This document shows positions 8,064 to 18,240 of a stretch of 64,000 nt of DNA, piece after piece. The notes under the pieces were generated by a model. That model saw only the letters and a list, made by a program, of their open reading frames with translations. It did no database searches and had not been told where the DNA came from. Within the stretch, counting starts at the first letter, position 1. Each line of letters starts with the position of its first letter. The position numbers and the translations under genes are program-made. Source of the stretch: Sphingomonas faeni (GTDB lineage: Bacteria; Pseudomonadota; Alphaproteobacteria; Sphingomonadales; Sphingomonadaceae); NCBI RefSeq assembly GCF_003053745.1, contig NZ_QAYE01000002.1:248001-312000 (forward strand), written 5' to 3'.

Positions 8064-9839
8064 TCAGTCGCGTTCGGGCCCGGCCGCCGTCTCGCGCTCT
8101 GCAAGCCAGGTGGCGAACGGTGCGGCTTCCATCGGGCGCGCGAACCAGAAGCCCTGCGCCTCCTCGCAACCGAGCTGCGTCAGGATGGCGGCGGCCTCGC
8201 CGGTCTCGATCCCCTCGGCCACCACGCGGTAGCCGAGCTTGTGCGCCAGCCCGATCATCGTCTCGACGAGGACGAAATCGGGCCCGGCCGCTTCGGTGAG
8301 GTTGCGCATGAAGGCCTGGTCGATCTTCACGATCCGCGCGGGCAGGCGCTGGAGATAGGCGAGGCTGCTGTGTCCCGTCCCGAAATCGTCGATGGCAAGG
8401 CAAATGCCCGCTTCCGCCAGTTCGCGCAGCATCGCCAGCGCCTGGTCGGGCTGGTCCATGATCGCGCTTTCGGTCAGCTCGATCTCCAGCCGCTCTGGCC
8501 GCAGATCGAGCTTGAACAAGGCTAGCTGGATCCGGTCGATCAGGTCGGCCTCGCCGAGATTGGCGGCGGAGATGTTGACCGACAGGACCGGCGCGATCCC
8601 GGCCAGATTCCATGCCGCCATCTGGTCCATGGCCGCATCGATCACCCACTGCGTCGTCGCGCGCGCCAGCGAAGTCTCCTCGATGATCGGGATGAACTCG
8701 GCGGGCGATACCTCGCCCAGTCGAGGGTGCCGCCAGCGCAGCAACGCTTCCGCGCCCAGGCACCGTCCCGTCGCGAGCTCGATCCGTGGTTGGTACACCA
8801 ATCGCAGCTGGTCGCCGGCTTCGAGTGCGGCGCCGAAATCCTGCAACAGGCCGTATTGGCGGCGGTGGGCGATGTCGTTGGCGGGCGAATGCAGCGCGAT
8901 CGCGCCATCGGCGTTGCGCGCGTCTTGTGCAGCGCTGGCCGCCCCCCTCAGCACGTCGTCGGCCGAAACGCTGCCGATGACGAACGACCGGACGCCGATC
9001 GCGACGTTCGTGACGAAGCGTACCGACGACGTGGCATGCATCGTCTCGAAGCTCGACCGGAGCAGCGAAACATAGGCCAGCTCCTCGACACCCGGCGGCG
9101 AGATGAACGCGAACTGCGCGCTACCAACCTGATATGCGACCCGACCGGGCCCCAGCGCCACGCGCAGCGCCTGCGACGCTTCCCGGATGAAATCGTCGAC
9201 GCGAGCGACGCCCAACGCACGCACGATCCGGCTAATCTGATCGTCGCGCGCCATGTCGACCACCACCGCGAACCGGTGCTCGCCCGGATGGTCCCGCTCC
9301 AGATCCATCAGGTCGTCGCGGAACTGGTTCCGGGTCGGCATGCCGGTGACCGGATCGATTCGTCCGAAGGCGTGCTGCAGCTCGATCTGCGCCATCACCA
9401 TCGCCGCCAGATCGACCAGCGCGGCAAGTTCGGCGTCGGTGGCCTTGCGCGGTTCGGTCCCCAATACGCAAAGCGATCCGAGGCCGTAGCCATCGCTGGT
9501 GACCAACGGCGCGCCGGCATAGAAGCGCGTTCCGGCACGACCGAGCACGCTGTCGGCGTAACAAGCGTCGGCCTGGAAATCCTCGATGACGAGCGGCTGG
9601 GTCGACTCGGCGACCTGCGCGCATGGGGCCTTGTCGCGCGGGATGCTGCGATGCTCGACGCCGACGCGCGACTTGAACCATTGCCGGTCGCGATCCGTCA
9701 ATGACACCGCAGCCACCGGCAATCCGAAGATCTGGCTGGCCATCCGGGTTATCCGATCGAAGCCCTCGCTGGCCGGGGTATCGAGCAACTTCAGCTGGTA
9801 CAGGGCGTCCAGCCGAGCCTCTTCGTGATGGTCGCGCAC
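8064..9839 (-). CDS. GAF-(degenerate GGDEF)-EAL cyclic-di-GMP phosphodiesterase
   Basis: 591 residues, soluble. Residues about 20-160 are a GAF sensor domain (SEGFDRITRMASQIFGLPVA, then YAGAPLVTSDGYGLGSLCVL). Residues about 165-310 have the outline of a GGDEF domain, but the signature is lost: YQVGSAQFAF stands where GGDEF should be, so no cyclase activity is expected. Residues about 325-575 are an EAL domain with the expected catalytic set: GAEALLRWRHP, SVNISAANL, LEIELTESAI, IDDFGTGHSSL, VKIDQAF, VAEGIET and QGFWFARP. It should hydrolyse c-di-GMP under control of the GAF signal. The start is a GTG at 9839 with AAAGGAA about 6 bases upstream. Confidence 0.9.
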   Translation of the reverse strand: MRDHHEEARLDALYQLKLLDTPASEGFDRITRMASQIFGLPVAAVSLTDRDRQWFKSRVGVEHRSIPRDKAPCAQVAESTQPLVIEDFQADACYADSVLGRAGTRFYAGAPLVTSDGYGLGSLCVLGTEPRKATDAELAALVDLAAMVMAQIELQHAFGRIDPVTGMPTRNQFRDDLMDLERDHPGEHRFAVVVDMARDDQISRIVRALGVARVDDFIREASQALRVALGPGRVAYQVGSAQFAFISPPGVEELAYVSLLRSSFETMHATSSVRFVTNVAIGVRSFVIGSVSADDVLRGAASAAQDARNADGAIALHSPANDIAHRRQYGLLQDFGAALEAGDQLRLVYQPRIELATGRCLGAEALLRWRHPRLGEVSPAEFIPIIEETSLARATTQWVIDAAMDQMAAWNLAGIAPVLSVNISAANLGEADLIDRIQLALFKLDLRPERLEIELTESAIMDQPDQALAMLRELAEAGICLAIDDFGTGHSSLAYLQRLPARIVKIDQAFMRNLTEAAGPDFVLVETMIGLAHKLGYRVVAEGIETGEAAAILTQLGCEEAQGFWFARPMEAAPFATWLAERETAAGPERD

Positions 9840-9897
9840 ACGATTCCTTTCACGTTCCCCTCTATGATCAAAACCTTAATGGTTTAATCCATGTCAG

Positions 9898-9926
9898 ACT
9901 ATATAAATGAAATCTAGGTTTATCTA
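9898..9926 (-). promoter_or_regulatory. Putative sigma-70 promoter of the GAF-EAL gene
   Basis: On the minus strand a TAGATA box (9921-9926) and a TATAGT box (9898-9903) are separated by 17 bases, inside an AT-rich patch between the divergent EAL and A2M genes. The predicted transcript would have a leader of about 50 bases before the GTG at 9839. This is a consensus match by eye only. Confidence 0.35.
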
Positions 9927-10002
9927 ACGCTAGTCGTCCGCGGCCCGGTTAAGTCTGGACTAGCGCCGTCCGGCCCCTATTCTGTTGGCGGGGAGAGCGG
10001 GC

Positions 10003-13000
10003 ATGCGATTTGCGAGACTGTGGGCGGCTCTAGCGATCGTCGTTGCGCCGGTTGCCGCGTTCGGGGGCGATACGCCGCACGTCACGCTTGCCACGCCCAA
10101 CATCTCGGATGGCGCGATCACGCGCTTTACGGTGCGGTTCAGCGACGCGATCGTCCCGCTCGGCGATCCGCGCGCCGCCTCGCCGCTGAAGGTCGACTGC
10201 GCGGTGTCAGGTGAGGGGCGCTGGGTAGATCAGCAGACCTATGTCTGGGACTTCGCGCAAGGTCTGCCCGGCGGAACGCGCTGCACGCTCGCGACGCGAG
10301 AGGGGCTCAAGAGCGCGGCGGGCTACGGCGTCGACGCCGAGAGCTTCACCGTCGATGCCGGCGGTCCGATCGCCCGCGCGGTGTTGCCCGGCGAGGGCGA
10401 TATCGAGGAGGACCAGGTGTTCCTGGTCGCCGCGAACATGCTTGCGACCCGTGAATCAATCGCCGCCAACGCCTATTGCGCGGTCGACGGGATCGGCGAG
10501 AAGATCGCGGTCGACGTGCTCGCGCCCGATTTGCCTGGGCAGCTGCTCGCCGGGTTGGGCAACAACTACTCGGTCACCAATTTCCTCGAAAGCGCCGGGC
10601 TGCCCAAGACGGTCCCCGCCGATACCGCATCGCGCCAGCGCGCGCTGGCCGGCATTACCGCGCTGAAATGCCGCCGTCCTCTGCCGCCCGGCCGCGACAT
10701 GGCGCTGGTCTGGGGGAGCAACATCGCCAGTGCCGGGGGCAAGCTCGCCGGTGCCGACCAGCGGTTCGACTTCACCGTTCGGAAACCCTTCACCGCGCGG
10801 TTCGAATGCTCGCGCGTCAACACTGCGGCGGGATGCAGCCCGGTCGAGAAGGCGTATCTGCGGTTCTCCGCGCCCGTCCCGATGAGCGCGGCGACGCAGG
10901 TCCGCCTGATGCTTGCCGACGGCAAGTCGATCGCGCCCGTGTTCAGCGACGAGGAGAAGACCCGCGCGACGATCGAACAGGTCACTTTCGCCGCACCCTT
11001 GCCGTTCGCGACGCGTGGCAACGTGTCGATCCCCGCCGAGCTCAAGGACGAAAGCGGCCGCATCCTCGCCAACCGCGAACGTTTCCCGCTCGAGGTGAAG
11101 TTCGACGAAGCCCCGCCGCTCGTGAAGTTCGCGGCCGATTTCGGTATCCTAGAAGCGAAACAGGGCGGCGTGCTGCCCGTCACCGTCCGCAACGTCGAGC
11201 CGTCGCTGCAAGGCCAGACCGCGGGTATCGGCGGCCAGCGGCTGCGCGTGGGCGGCACCGATGGCGAGATCGCCGCGTGGCTGCGCCGCGTCGAGGATGC
11301 GGGCAAGACCGACTACCAGACGATCGAGCGCAAGGGTGCCGAGCCGCTCCAGATCAACCATACCGGCGAGAAGCCACTGCTGTTCAGGAGCGGTGTCGGC
11401 GGGGCAGGCGGAGGTGCGGGCGATCCGTTCAAGCTCGACCTGCCGGGCAAAGGCAAGGATTTCGAGGTCGTCGGACTGCCGCTCGGCAAGCCCGGCTTCT
11501 ACGTCGTCGAACTCGCCAGCCCGACGCTCGGCCGTGCGCTGCTCGGTCGCGACGTGCCGCGCTATGTGGCGAGCGCCGCGCTGGTCACCGATCTCGCCGT
11601 CCATTTCGAATGGGGGCGCGACCGTTCGCTCGCCTGGGTCACGCGGCTGTCGACCGGCAAGCCGGTGGCGAACGCGGTGGTGCAGGTCAGCGACAGCTGC
11701 ACGGGGAAGCCGCTCGCACGCGGCGCGACCGACAAGAGCGGCGGGCTGATGGTCGCGCGCGGGCTGCCCGAACCCGAGACCTATGGTAGCTGCAAGGGCG
11801 AAGGTTCGCCGCATCCGCTGATGATCTCGGCGCGTACTGGCGACGATTTCAGCTTCACGCTGACCGACTGGGGCGAGGGCATCCGGCCGTTCGATTTCGA
11901 CCTGTCCTATGGCTATTCGGCGGCGACCGACATCATCCACACCGTGTTCGATCGCGCCTTGGTCCGCCAGGGCGAAACGATCCACATGAAGCACATCCTG
12001 CGCCGCCCCGACGCGCGGGGCTTCTCGTTGGCGCCGGGCTTTACCGGCACGCTCCGGCTGTCGCATCGCGGCTCGGACACGCAGTTCGAGATGCCTGTGA
12101 CCATCGGTGCGAACGGGACCGGCGAGACCGTCTGGACCGCCCCCAAGGGCGCGCCGATGGGGGATTACGACCTCGTCTTTGTCGTCGGCGACACCACCAC
12201 CGAATCCGCGCAGTCGTTCAAGGTCGACGAATACCGCCTGCCGACGATGCGCGCGAGCGTGACCGGGCCGAAGACCGCGCTCGTCAAGCCGCGCACCGCG
12301 CAACTCGATCTGTTCGCAGGCTACCTCTCGGGCGGCGGCGCGCCGGGCCTGCCGGTCGACGTCCGCATCGGCTGGTTCGCGCACAGTGCGACGCCGGTCG
12401 GCTACGACAAGTTCAGCTTCGGCGGCGAACCGATCAGCGAGGGCGTCAAGCCGCTCGACGGCGAGGGCGAGGACGCGAAGACGCCGTTGCCGCCGACCCA
12501 GATGCTGCCGGCGACGCTCGGCAGCGACGGCACGCGGCGGATGACGGTCGACATGCCGCAAACGCTGCCCGGCACGACCGATATGCAAGTCGAGATGGAC
12601 TACCGCGACGCCAATGGCGAGACGCTGACCGCCTCGAAATCGATCCCGATCTACGCCTCGGGCGTGCAGCTCGGCGTCGCGACCGATGGCTGGATGATGC
12701 GCGCGGACGATCTCCGCCTGCGCGTCGTCGCGCTCGATACCGACGGCAAGCCGATCAAGGGACAGAAACTCTCTGTCGCATTCTACAATCGCCAGATCCT
12801 GACCGCTCGGCGGCGGTTGATCGGTGGGTTCTATGCCTATGACAACCGGATGCGGACGATTAAGCTGTCGGCGTCGTGCAGCGCCACCACCGATGCGCAG
12901 GGGCTCGCGCAGTGCAAGGCGGATCCGGGCGTCTCGGGCGAAATCTACGCTGTCGTCACCACCACCGACGCCGACGGCAACGTTGCGCACGCGGTGAAGT

Positions 13001-15771
13001 CGGTATGGCTCGCCGGGAACGACGACTGGTGGTTCGGCGGCGACAATGGCGACCGGATGGACGTCGTGCCAGAAAAGCTCACCTATGCGTCGGGCGAGAC
13101 CGCGCGGTTCCAGGTACGGATGCCGTTCCGCTCGGCGACCGCTTTGGTCAGCGTCGAGCGCGAGGGCGTGTTGTCGAGCTTCGTCACCGAATTGTCGGGC
13201 AAGGACCCGGTGATCGAGGTGCCGATGGACGCGGCCTATGCGCCCGACGTCTATGTCTCGGTGCTGGTCGTACGCGGCCGCGTCGAGAGCGGGTTCTGGA
13301 GCTGGGTCCACCGCATCGCGCGGACGCTCGGGCTGTCGGATACGCCGGAGGATGCCGCCGAGCCGACCGCGCTGGTCGATCTCGCCAAGCCCGCGTACCG
13401 ACTCGGCATCGCCAAGGTGAAGGTCGGCTGGGAAGGCCATACGCTCGCCGTCGCGGTCAAGGCGGACCGCGAGCGTTACGCGCCGCGGGGCACGGCCAAC
13501 GTCGCGATCCAGGTCCGGAAGCCCGACGGCAGCCCCGCGCGCGAGGCCGACGTCGCGTTCGCCGCGGTCGACCAGGCGTTGCTGCAACTCGCACCCAACG
13601 ACAGCTGGAACATCCTCGACGCGATGATGGGCGATCGTCCGCTGTCGGTGCTGACCGCGACCGCGCAGATGCAGGTCGTCGGCAAACGGCATTATGGCCG
13701 CAAGGCGCTCGAAGCGGGTGGCGGCGGTGGCGGCGGCGACCTGTCGGGGCTCAACCGCGAGAATTTCCAACCCGTGCTGCTGTGGAAGGGCCATGTCCCG
13801 CTCGACGCGCAAGGACGTGCGCGCGTGTCCGTGCCGCTGTCGGATGCGCTGTCGTCGTTCAAGCTCGTCGCGATCGCTACCGATGGCGCGCAGGCGTTCG
13901 GTACCGGCAGCACCGACATCCGTACCGCGCAGGATCTGTCGCTCTATGCCGGGATGCCGCCGCTGGTCCGCTCGGGCGATTTCTACGGTGCGCGGTTCAC
14001 GCTGCGCAACGGATCGGACCGCGCGATGACGGTCACCGCGAACGTCGACGTCTTCCCGCGGATCGCGCGGGGCAAGCCGCTCACCGTCACCATTCCCGCG
14101 GGTGGTGCGGCACCGGTGGCGTGGAACCTCACCGCGCCTGCGGGCGTCGATACGCTGCGCTGGACGGTGCGTGCCAGCAGCAACGACGGCCGTGCGACCG
14201 ATCAGGTTACGGTGACGCAGGACGTCATCCCGGCGGTGCCGACCGAGATCTGGGCGGCGACGCTCGCGCAGGTCGGCGAGAATACGCTGATCCCGATCGC
14301 GCCGCCGATGGGCGCGCTGCCGGCTCGTGGCAGCGTTGACATCCACCTTGCCGATACGCTGGCGCCGTCGCTCGCCGGTGTGCGCGACTATATGACGCGC
14401 TATCCGTTCAACTGTTTCGAGCAGCGTTTGTCGCGGATCGTCGTGCTCGGCGACATGGCGGGCTGGGCGACGCTGGCGGGCGAAATCCCGACCTATCAGG
14501 CGCCCGACGGCCTGCTCCGGTATTTCCCCGGCGACAGCCTGCAGGGGTCGGAGGCGCTGACCGCCTATGTCCTGTCGATGACGGGCGCGGCGAACCTGTC
14601 GCTGCCGCCGGTCCAGCGCGCGCGGATGATCGAGGCGATGAAGGCGGTGCTCGACGGGCGCTTGCGACACGAGGATTACGGCGATGTCCGCCTGACCAAG
14701 GTCGCGGCGCTGGCGGCGCTCGCGCGGCAGGGCGAGGCCACCCCGGCGATGCTCGGCCAGATCGGGATGACGCCTGCCGAGATGCCGACCGCGAGCCTCG
14801 CCGACTATATCACCGCTCTTACCGCGATCCCCGGCGCGTCGACCGAAGCCAAGGCGCAGGCCGAGGCGGTGTTGCGCACGCGCCTCGTGTTCGAGGGCAC
14901 GCGGCTCGATCTGTCGGACTCGGCCAACGCGTCGTGGTGGCTGATGTCGTCGGCGGACGAGGCGGCAAACAAGGCGACCGCGGCGGTGCTCGGGCGACCG
15001 GGTTGGCAGGACGATGCGCCGCGGCTGATGGTCGGCACGGCGCTGCGCCAGTCGCGTGGGCATTGGGATACGACCACCGCCAACGCCTGGGGTGCGATCG
15101 CCGCGCGGCGGTTCGCGCAAGTGTATCCGGCGCAGGCGGTCACGGGCACGACGATGCTGTCCTATGCGGGGCGTAGCGTTGCGCGCGGCTGGCCGCTGGC
15201 GGAACCGGCGCGGACGGTATCGTTCCCGCTCGCTGCCGCCGGACCGCTGCGGTTGGCGCAAGGCGGCGGAGCGGGGCCGTGGGCGACCGTGTCGATCTCC
15301 GCCGCGGTGCCGCTGCGGCAGCCGCTGTTTGCCGGCTATCGCCTGACGCGGAAGGTGGACGTCGTGCAGGCGCGTAGGGCAGGGCGGCTGACGACGGGCG
15401 ACGTGCTCCGCGTGACGCTGTCGGTCGAGGCGACCGCTGAGCGCAACTGGGTCGCGATCAGCGATCCGGTGCCGGCAGGGGCCACGGTGATCGGCGATCT
15501 CGGCGGCCAGTCGCAATTGCTCCAGCAAGGCGGCGGTAGCGAGGGTGATGGGGGCGGTGAGGGCGGGGGGCCGAGCTACGTCGAACGCGGACGCGATACG
15601 TGGCGCGCCTATTTCGCCTGGCTGCCCAAGGGGACCACCACCGTGACGTACACGGTGCGGCTGAACGGCGCCGGCCGGTTTCAGATGCCGCCTAGCCGGG
15701 TCGAGGCGATGTATTCGCCTGCAATTCGTGCCGCGGTGCCGAACCAGACGATGGTCGTCGCGGATCGATGA
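10003..15771 (+). CDS. Bacterial alpha-2-macroglobulin family protein
   Basis: 1922 residues with an N-terminal signal peptide (RLWAALAIVVAPVAAFGG). The large multi-domain exported protein follows the YfhM plan: repeated macroglobulin beta-sandwich domains, a bait region, and an alpha/alpha-toroid thioester domain. The thioester motif is intact as YPFNCFEQRLSR with Cys1471 and Gln1474. FFGARFTLRNGSD-like and KLVAIATDGAQAFG segments fit the central A2M domain. The poly-Gly insert AGGGGGGGDLSGLN before it may be a flexible bait or linker. Proteins of this class are thought to trap foreign proteases in the periplasm. The start is the ATG at 10003 after GGGAGAG. Its end overlaps pbpC by 4 bases, the classic A2M-PBP1C pairing. 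Confidence 0.92.
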   Translation: MRFARLWAALAIVVAPVAAFGGDTPHVTLATPNISDGAITRFTVRFSDAIVPLGDPRAASPLKVDCAVSGEGRWVDQQTYVWDFAQGLPGGTRCTLATREGLKSAAGYGVDAESFTVDAGGPIARAVLPGEGDIEEDQVFLVAANMLATRESIAANAYCAVDGIGEKIAVDVLAPDLPGQLLAGLGNNYSVTNFLESAGLPKTVPADTASRQRALAGITALKCRRPLPPGRDMALVWGSNIASAGGKLAGADQRFDFTVRKPFTARFECSRVNTAAGCSPVEKAYLRFSAPVPMSAATQVRLMLADGKSIAPVFSDEEKTRATIEQVTFAAPLPFATRGNVSIPAELKDESGRILANRERFPLEVKFDEAPPLVKFAADFGILEAKQGGVLPVTVRNVEPSLQGQTAGIGGQRLRVGGTDGEIAAWLRRVEDAGKTDYQTIERKGAEPLQINHTGEKPLLFRSGVGGAGGGAGDPFKLDLPGKGKDFEVVGLPLGKPGFYVVELASPTLGRALLGRDVPRYVASAALVTDLAVHFEWGRDRSLAWVTRLSTGKPVANAVVQVSDSCTGKPLARGATDKSGGLMVARGLPEPETYGSCKGEGSPHPLMISARTGDDFSFTLTDWGEGIRPFDFDLSYGYSAATDIIHTVFDRALVRQGETIHMKHILRRPDARGFSLAPGFTGTLRLSHRGSDTQFEMPVTIGANGTGETVWTAPKGAPMGDYDLVFVVGDTTTESAQSFKVDEYRLPTMRASVTGPKTALVKPRTAQLDLFAGYLSGGGAPGLPVDVRIGWFAHSATPVGYDKFSFGGEPISEGVKPLDGEGEDAKTPLPPTQMLPATLGSDGTRRMTVDMPQTLPGTTDMQVEMDYRDANGETLTASKSIPIYASGVQLGVATDGWMMRADDLRLRVVALDTDGKPIKGQKLSVAFYNRQILTARRRLIGGFYAYDNRMRTIKLSASCSATTDAQGLAQCKADPGVSGEIYAVVTTTDADGNVAHAVKSVWLAGNDDWWFGGDNGDRMDVVPEKLTYASGETARFQVRMPFRSATALVSVEREGVLSSFVTELSGKDPVIEVPMDAAYAPDVYVSVLVVRGRVESGFWSWVHRIARTLGLSDTPEDAAEPTALVDLAKPAYRLGIAKVKVGWEGHTLAVAVKADRERYAPRGTANVAIQVRKPDGSPAREADVAFAAVDQALLQLAPNDSWNILDAMMGDRPLSVLTATAQMQVVGKRHYGRKALEAGGGGGGGDLSGLNRENFQPVLLWKGHVPLDAQGRARVSVPLSDALSSFKLVAIATDGAQAFGTGSTDIRTAQDLSLYAGMPPLVRSGDFYGARFTLRNGSDRAMTVTANVDVFPRIARGKPLTVTIPAGGAAPVAWNLTAPAGVDTLRWTVRASSNDGRATDQVTVTQDVIPAVPTEIWAATLAQVGENTLIPIAPPMGALPARGSVDIHLADTLAPSLAGVRDYMTRYPFNCFEQRLSRIVVLGDMAGWATLAGEIPTYQAPDGLLRYFPGDSLQGSEALTAYVLSMTGAANLSLPPVQRARMIEAMKAVLDGRLRHEDYGDVRLTKVAALAALARQGEATPAMLGQIGMTPAEMPTASLADYITALTAIPGASTEAKAQAEAVLRTRLVFEGTRLDLSDSANASWWLMSSADEAANKATAAVLGRPGWQDDAPRLMVGTALRQSRGHWDTTTANAWGAIAARRFAQVYPAQAVTGTTMLSYAGRSVARGWPLAEPARTVSFPLAAAGPLRLAQGGGAGPWATVSISAAVPLRQPLFAGYRLTRKVDVVQARRAGRLTTGDVLRVTLSVEATAERNWVAISDPVPAGATVIGDLGGQSQLLQQGGGSEGDGGGEGGGPSYVERGRDTWRAYFAWLPKGTTTVTYTVRLNGAGRFQMPPSRVEAMYSPAIRAAVPNQTMVVADR

Positions 15772-17873
15772 AGCAGCGCGCGGCGCTTGCCGGACTGCTG
15801 GTGCTGATCCTGGCCGCGGTCGGGTTCGACTGGGCGACTTTCCCGCCGCCGCTGCCGGGCTATGCGCAGGTGCGCGCTGCGTGGAAGCCGTCGGAGGCGT
15901 GGCTGTACGATCGCCACGGCGTGCTGATCGACAGCGCGCGCGTCAATTTCGCCGCGCGTCGGCTGGCGTGGGTACCGCTCGACCAGATCGCGCCGATCGT
16001 GCCCGCCACCGTCGTCGCGGCGGAGGATGCCCGTTTCCGCAGCCACGGCGGTGTCGACTGGCTCGCGATCCTCGGGTCGGTTGGGGCGCGCGCGAAGGGC
16101 GAGCGGGGCAGGGGTGCCAGTACGCTCTCGATGCAGGTCGCCGCGTTTCTGACGCCGACGCTCGCCATGCCCGGCGCGCGCGGCTGGCGCGACAAGCTCC
16201 GTCAGATGCGCGCGGCCCGATCGCTGGAGATGACGTGGAGCAAGGACCAGATTCTCGAGGCGTACCTCAACCTCGCACCGTTCCGCGGCGAGGCGCAGGG
16301 GATCGGTGCGGCGGCGCTGTCGCTGTTCGGCAAGACCCCCGCTGCGATGGCGCGCGACGACGCGCTGCTGCTGACCGCACTGCTGCCCGATCCCCAGGCG
16401 CCCGCCCCTCGCATCGCCGCGCGCGCGTGTCGCCTGGGGGGCGTGGGCGATTGCGCGCGGTTCGCCAGCGAGGCCGCGTCGATGCTCGGCCCGGTGCGAG
16501 CGCTGGCGCTCGATCCGGGGCTCGCGCCGCATCTCGCCGATCGCCTGCTGACCAAGCCCGGCCTGCGGATCACCACCACGCTCGATGCCGCGCTCCAGCG
16601 CACGGTTGCCGCCGCGCTGCGTCGCCAGTTGCTCGGGCTTGGCGGATCGCGTGCGCGCGACGGCTCCGCGGTGGTGATCGACAATGCGAGCGGTGACGTC
16701 CTTGCCTATGTCGGCGGGATCGGCGGCGCCTCCACCGCGCCGGCGGTCGATGCCGCCAACGCCTATCGCCAGGCCGGGTCGACGCTGAAGCCGTTCCTCT
16801 ACGCGCAGGCGATCGAGCGCGGATACCTGACCCCGGCGTCTGTGCTCGACGATTCTCCGGTGCAGCTCGACACGGCGTCGGGGCTTTACGTGCCGCAGAA
16901 TTATGATCGCGGGTTCAAGGGGCGCGTGTCGGTGCGCAGCGCGCTGGCGGGGTCGCTCAACGTGCCCGCGGTGCGGACGCTGCTGCTGGTCGGGGTCGAG
17001 CCGTTCCGCGACCGGCTATGGGATACGGGGTATCGTGGTCTCGTCGAGGACGGCGATTACTACGGGTTCAGCCTCGCGCTCGGATCGGCCGAGGTGACGC
17101 TGCTCGAACAGGCCGACGCGTACCGGTCGCTGGCGAATGGCGGGCGCTGGTCCCCGCTGCGGCTCACCGCCGATGCTCCCCGCGTTGCCGCTCGTCCGGT
17201 CACGACGCCCGCGGCCGCGTGGATCGTCGCCGACATGATGGCCGACCCCAACGCCCGCGCCGCCACCTTCGGCCTGGACTCGGCTCTACGCCTGCCGTTC
17301 TGGACCGCGGTGAAGACGGGTACTTCGAAGGGCATGCGCGACAATTGGTGCGTAGGGTTCTCGCGCCGCTATACGGTCGCGGTCTGGGTCGGGAACGTCG
17401 AGGGTGACCCGATGCGCGCGGTCTCGGGCACCAGCGGCGCGGCGCCGGTGTGGCGCGACGTCATGCTGGCGCTCGGACGCGACGACGAACGCGGCCCCCC
17501 CATGCCCGCCGGCGTCGAGCGCCGCCGCATCGCGTTTGCCGACGCGATCGAGCAGCCACGGATCGAGTATTTCCTCCGCGGCACAGGCCAGTCGCTGATC
17601 GCCGCGGCGCCGGCCACCGCCCGGCGCGCGCGGATCGTCAACCCCGCCTCGGGCAGCGTCTACGCGATCGACCCCGACATCCCCGCCGACCGCCAGCGCC
17701 TCGCGATCGAGACCACCGGCGACGTCCGCGCGCATCACGTCTTCCTCGACAACCGCGACCTCGGCCCCGCCGCCCAGCAATTGCTGTTCTTCGCGCCTCC
17801 GGGCCGCCACCGGTTGCGGCTCGTCGACCCAGCCGGGCGCGCCGCCGACCAGGTGATCGTCACGATCCGGTAA
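15768..17873 (+). CDS. pbpC: Penicillin-binding protein 1C
   Basis: 701 residues, a bifunctional peptidoglycan synthase anchored by one N-terminal transmembrane segment (AALAGLLVLILAAVGF). The GT51 glycosyltransferase domain shows VAAEDARFRSHGGVDW (catalytic Glu86) and GASTLSMQVAAFL. The transpeptidase domain has AGSTLKPFLYAQ (nucleophile Ser338, Lys341), the second motif AGSLNVPAVRT and the KTGTS box at 516-520. About 120 further residues form the C-terminal domain typical of PBP1C. The ATG overlaps the A2M stop codon (ATGA), so translation is probably coupled. With A2M it would form an envelope repair and defence pair, an established association in proteobacteria. The 3' end overlaps the converging gene by 14 bases. 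Confidence 0.95.
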   Translation: MKQRAALAGLLVLILAAVGFDWATFPPPLPGYAQVRAAWKPSEAWLYDRHGVLIDSARVNFAARRLAWVPLDQIAPIVPATVVAAEDARFRSHGGVDWLAILGSVGARAKGERGRGASTLSMQVAAFLTPTLAMPGARGWRDKLRQMRAARSLEMTWSKDQILEAYLNLAPFRGEAQGIGAAALSLFGKTPAAMARDDALLLTALLPDPQAPAPRIAARACRLGGVGDCARFASEAASMLGPVRALALDPGLAPHLADRLLTKPGLRITTTLDAALQRTVAAALRRQLLGLGGSRARDGSAVVIDNASGDVLAYVGGIGGASTAPAVDAANAYRQAGSTLKPFLYAQAIERGYLTPASVLDDSPVQLDTASGLYVPQNYDRGFKGRVSVRSALAGSLNVPAVRTLLLVGVEPFRDRLWDTGYRGLVEDGDYYGFSLALGSAEVTLLEQADAYRSLANGGRWSPLRLTADAPRVAARPVTTPAAAWIVADMMADPNARAATFGLDSALRLPFWTAVKTGTSKGMRDNWCVGFSRRYTVAVWVGNVEGDPMRAVSGTSGAAPVWRDVMLALGRDDERGPPMPAGVERRRIAFADAIEQPRIEYFLRGTGQSLIAAAPATARRARIVNPASGSVYAIDPDIPADRQRLAIETTGDVRAHHVFLDNRDLGPAAQQLLFFAPPGRHRLRLVDPAGRAADQVIVTIR

Positions 17874-18183
17874 GCGGGACCGTTCGTTTTCTCCGCCAGG
17901 TCAGCGAACGGCGGTTCAGGGCGGCAAGGTCCACTTCATCGGCAAGCGCAGCCTCGGCCAGCGCGATGGCCCGGTCCAACAGCGCGCGGTCGGCGTGCGC
18001 ATAGGCGGGGCGGCCCGGTATGCGGTCATACCACACGCCGTCGCACGCAGTGTCGAGGAAGATGCGCTGGAAGCAATGATCAGCCTCGACCGGCCAGCGG
18101 CGCGCGCGCGCCACCGCCGGCAAGCTCTTGCGGGTGAGTTTCAGCCATCGGGCTTCGGCGGCAGGACGGTCTCCGGACTCCAT
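17860..18183 (-). CDS. Small conserved hypothetical protein (107 aa)
   Basis: 107 residues, basic, no signal peptide. Recognisable segments are RWLKLTRKSLPAVA, WPVEADHCFQRIFLDTACDG with VWYDRIPGRPAY, and DLAALNRRSLTWRRKR. I recall short sphingomonad proteins with this pattern, sometimes labelled GCN5-related acetyltransferase; the sequence is too short for a full GNAT fold and no acetyl-CoA loop is visible, so I leave the function open. Codon positions are GC-rich at the third base, as expected for a real gene here. It converges on pbpC with a 14-base overlap. Confidence 0.6.
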   Translation of the reverse strand: MESGDRPAAEARWLKLTRKSLPAVARARRWPVEADHCFQRIFLDTACDGVWYDRIPGRPAYAHADRALLDRAIALAEAALADEVDLAALNRRSLTWRRKRTVPLTGS

Positions 18184-18240
18184 CCGGTGGCAACGATAGA
18201 AACCCGGTAAGGTCGCGCCGTCCGCTACCGGATCGATCGG

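Noticed and set aside
11149..15528. A 1459-codon leftward open frame
   Set aside because: It is antisense to the A2M gene, has Arg/Asp/His-rich composition typical of a GC-rich shadow frame, and shows no family motif.
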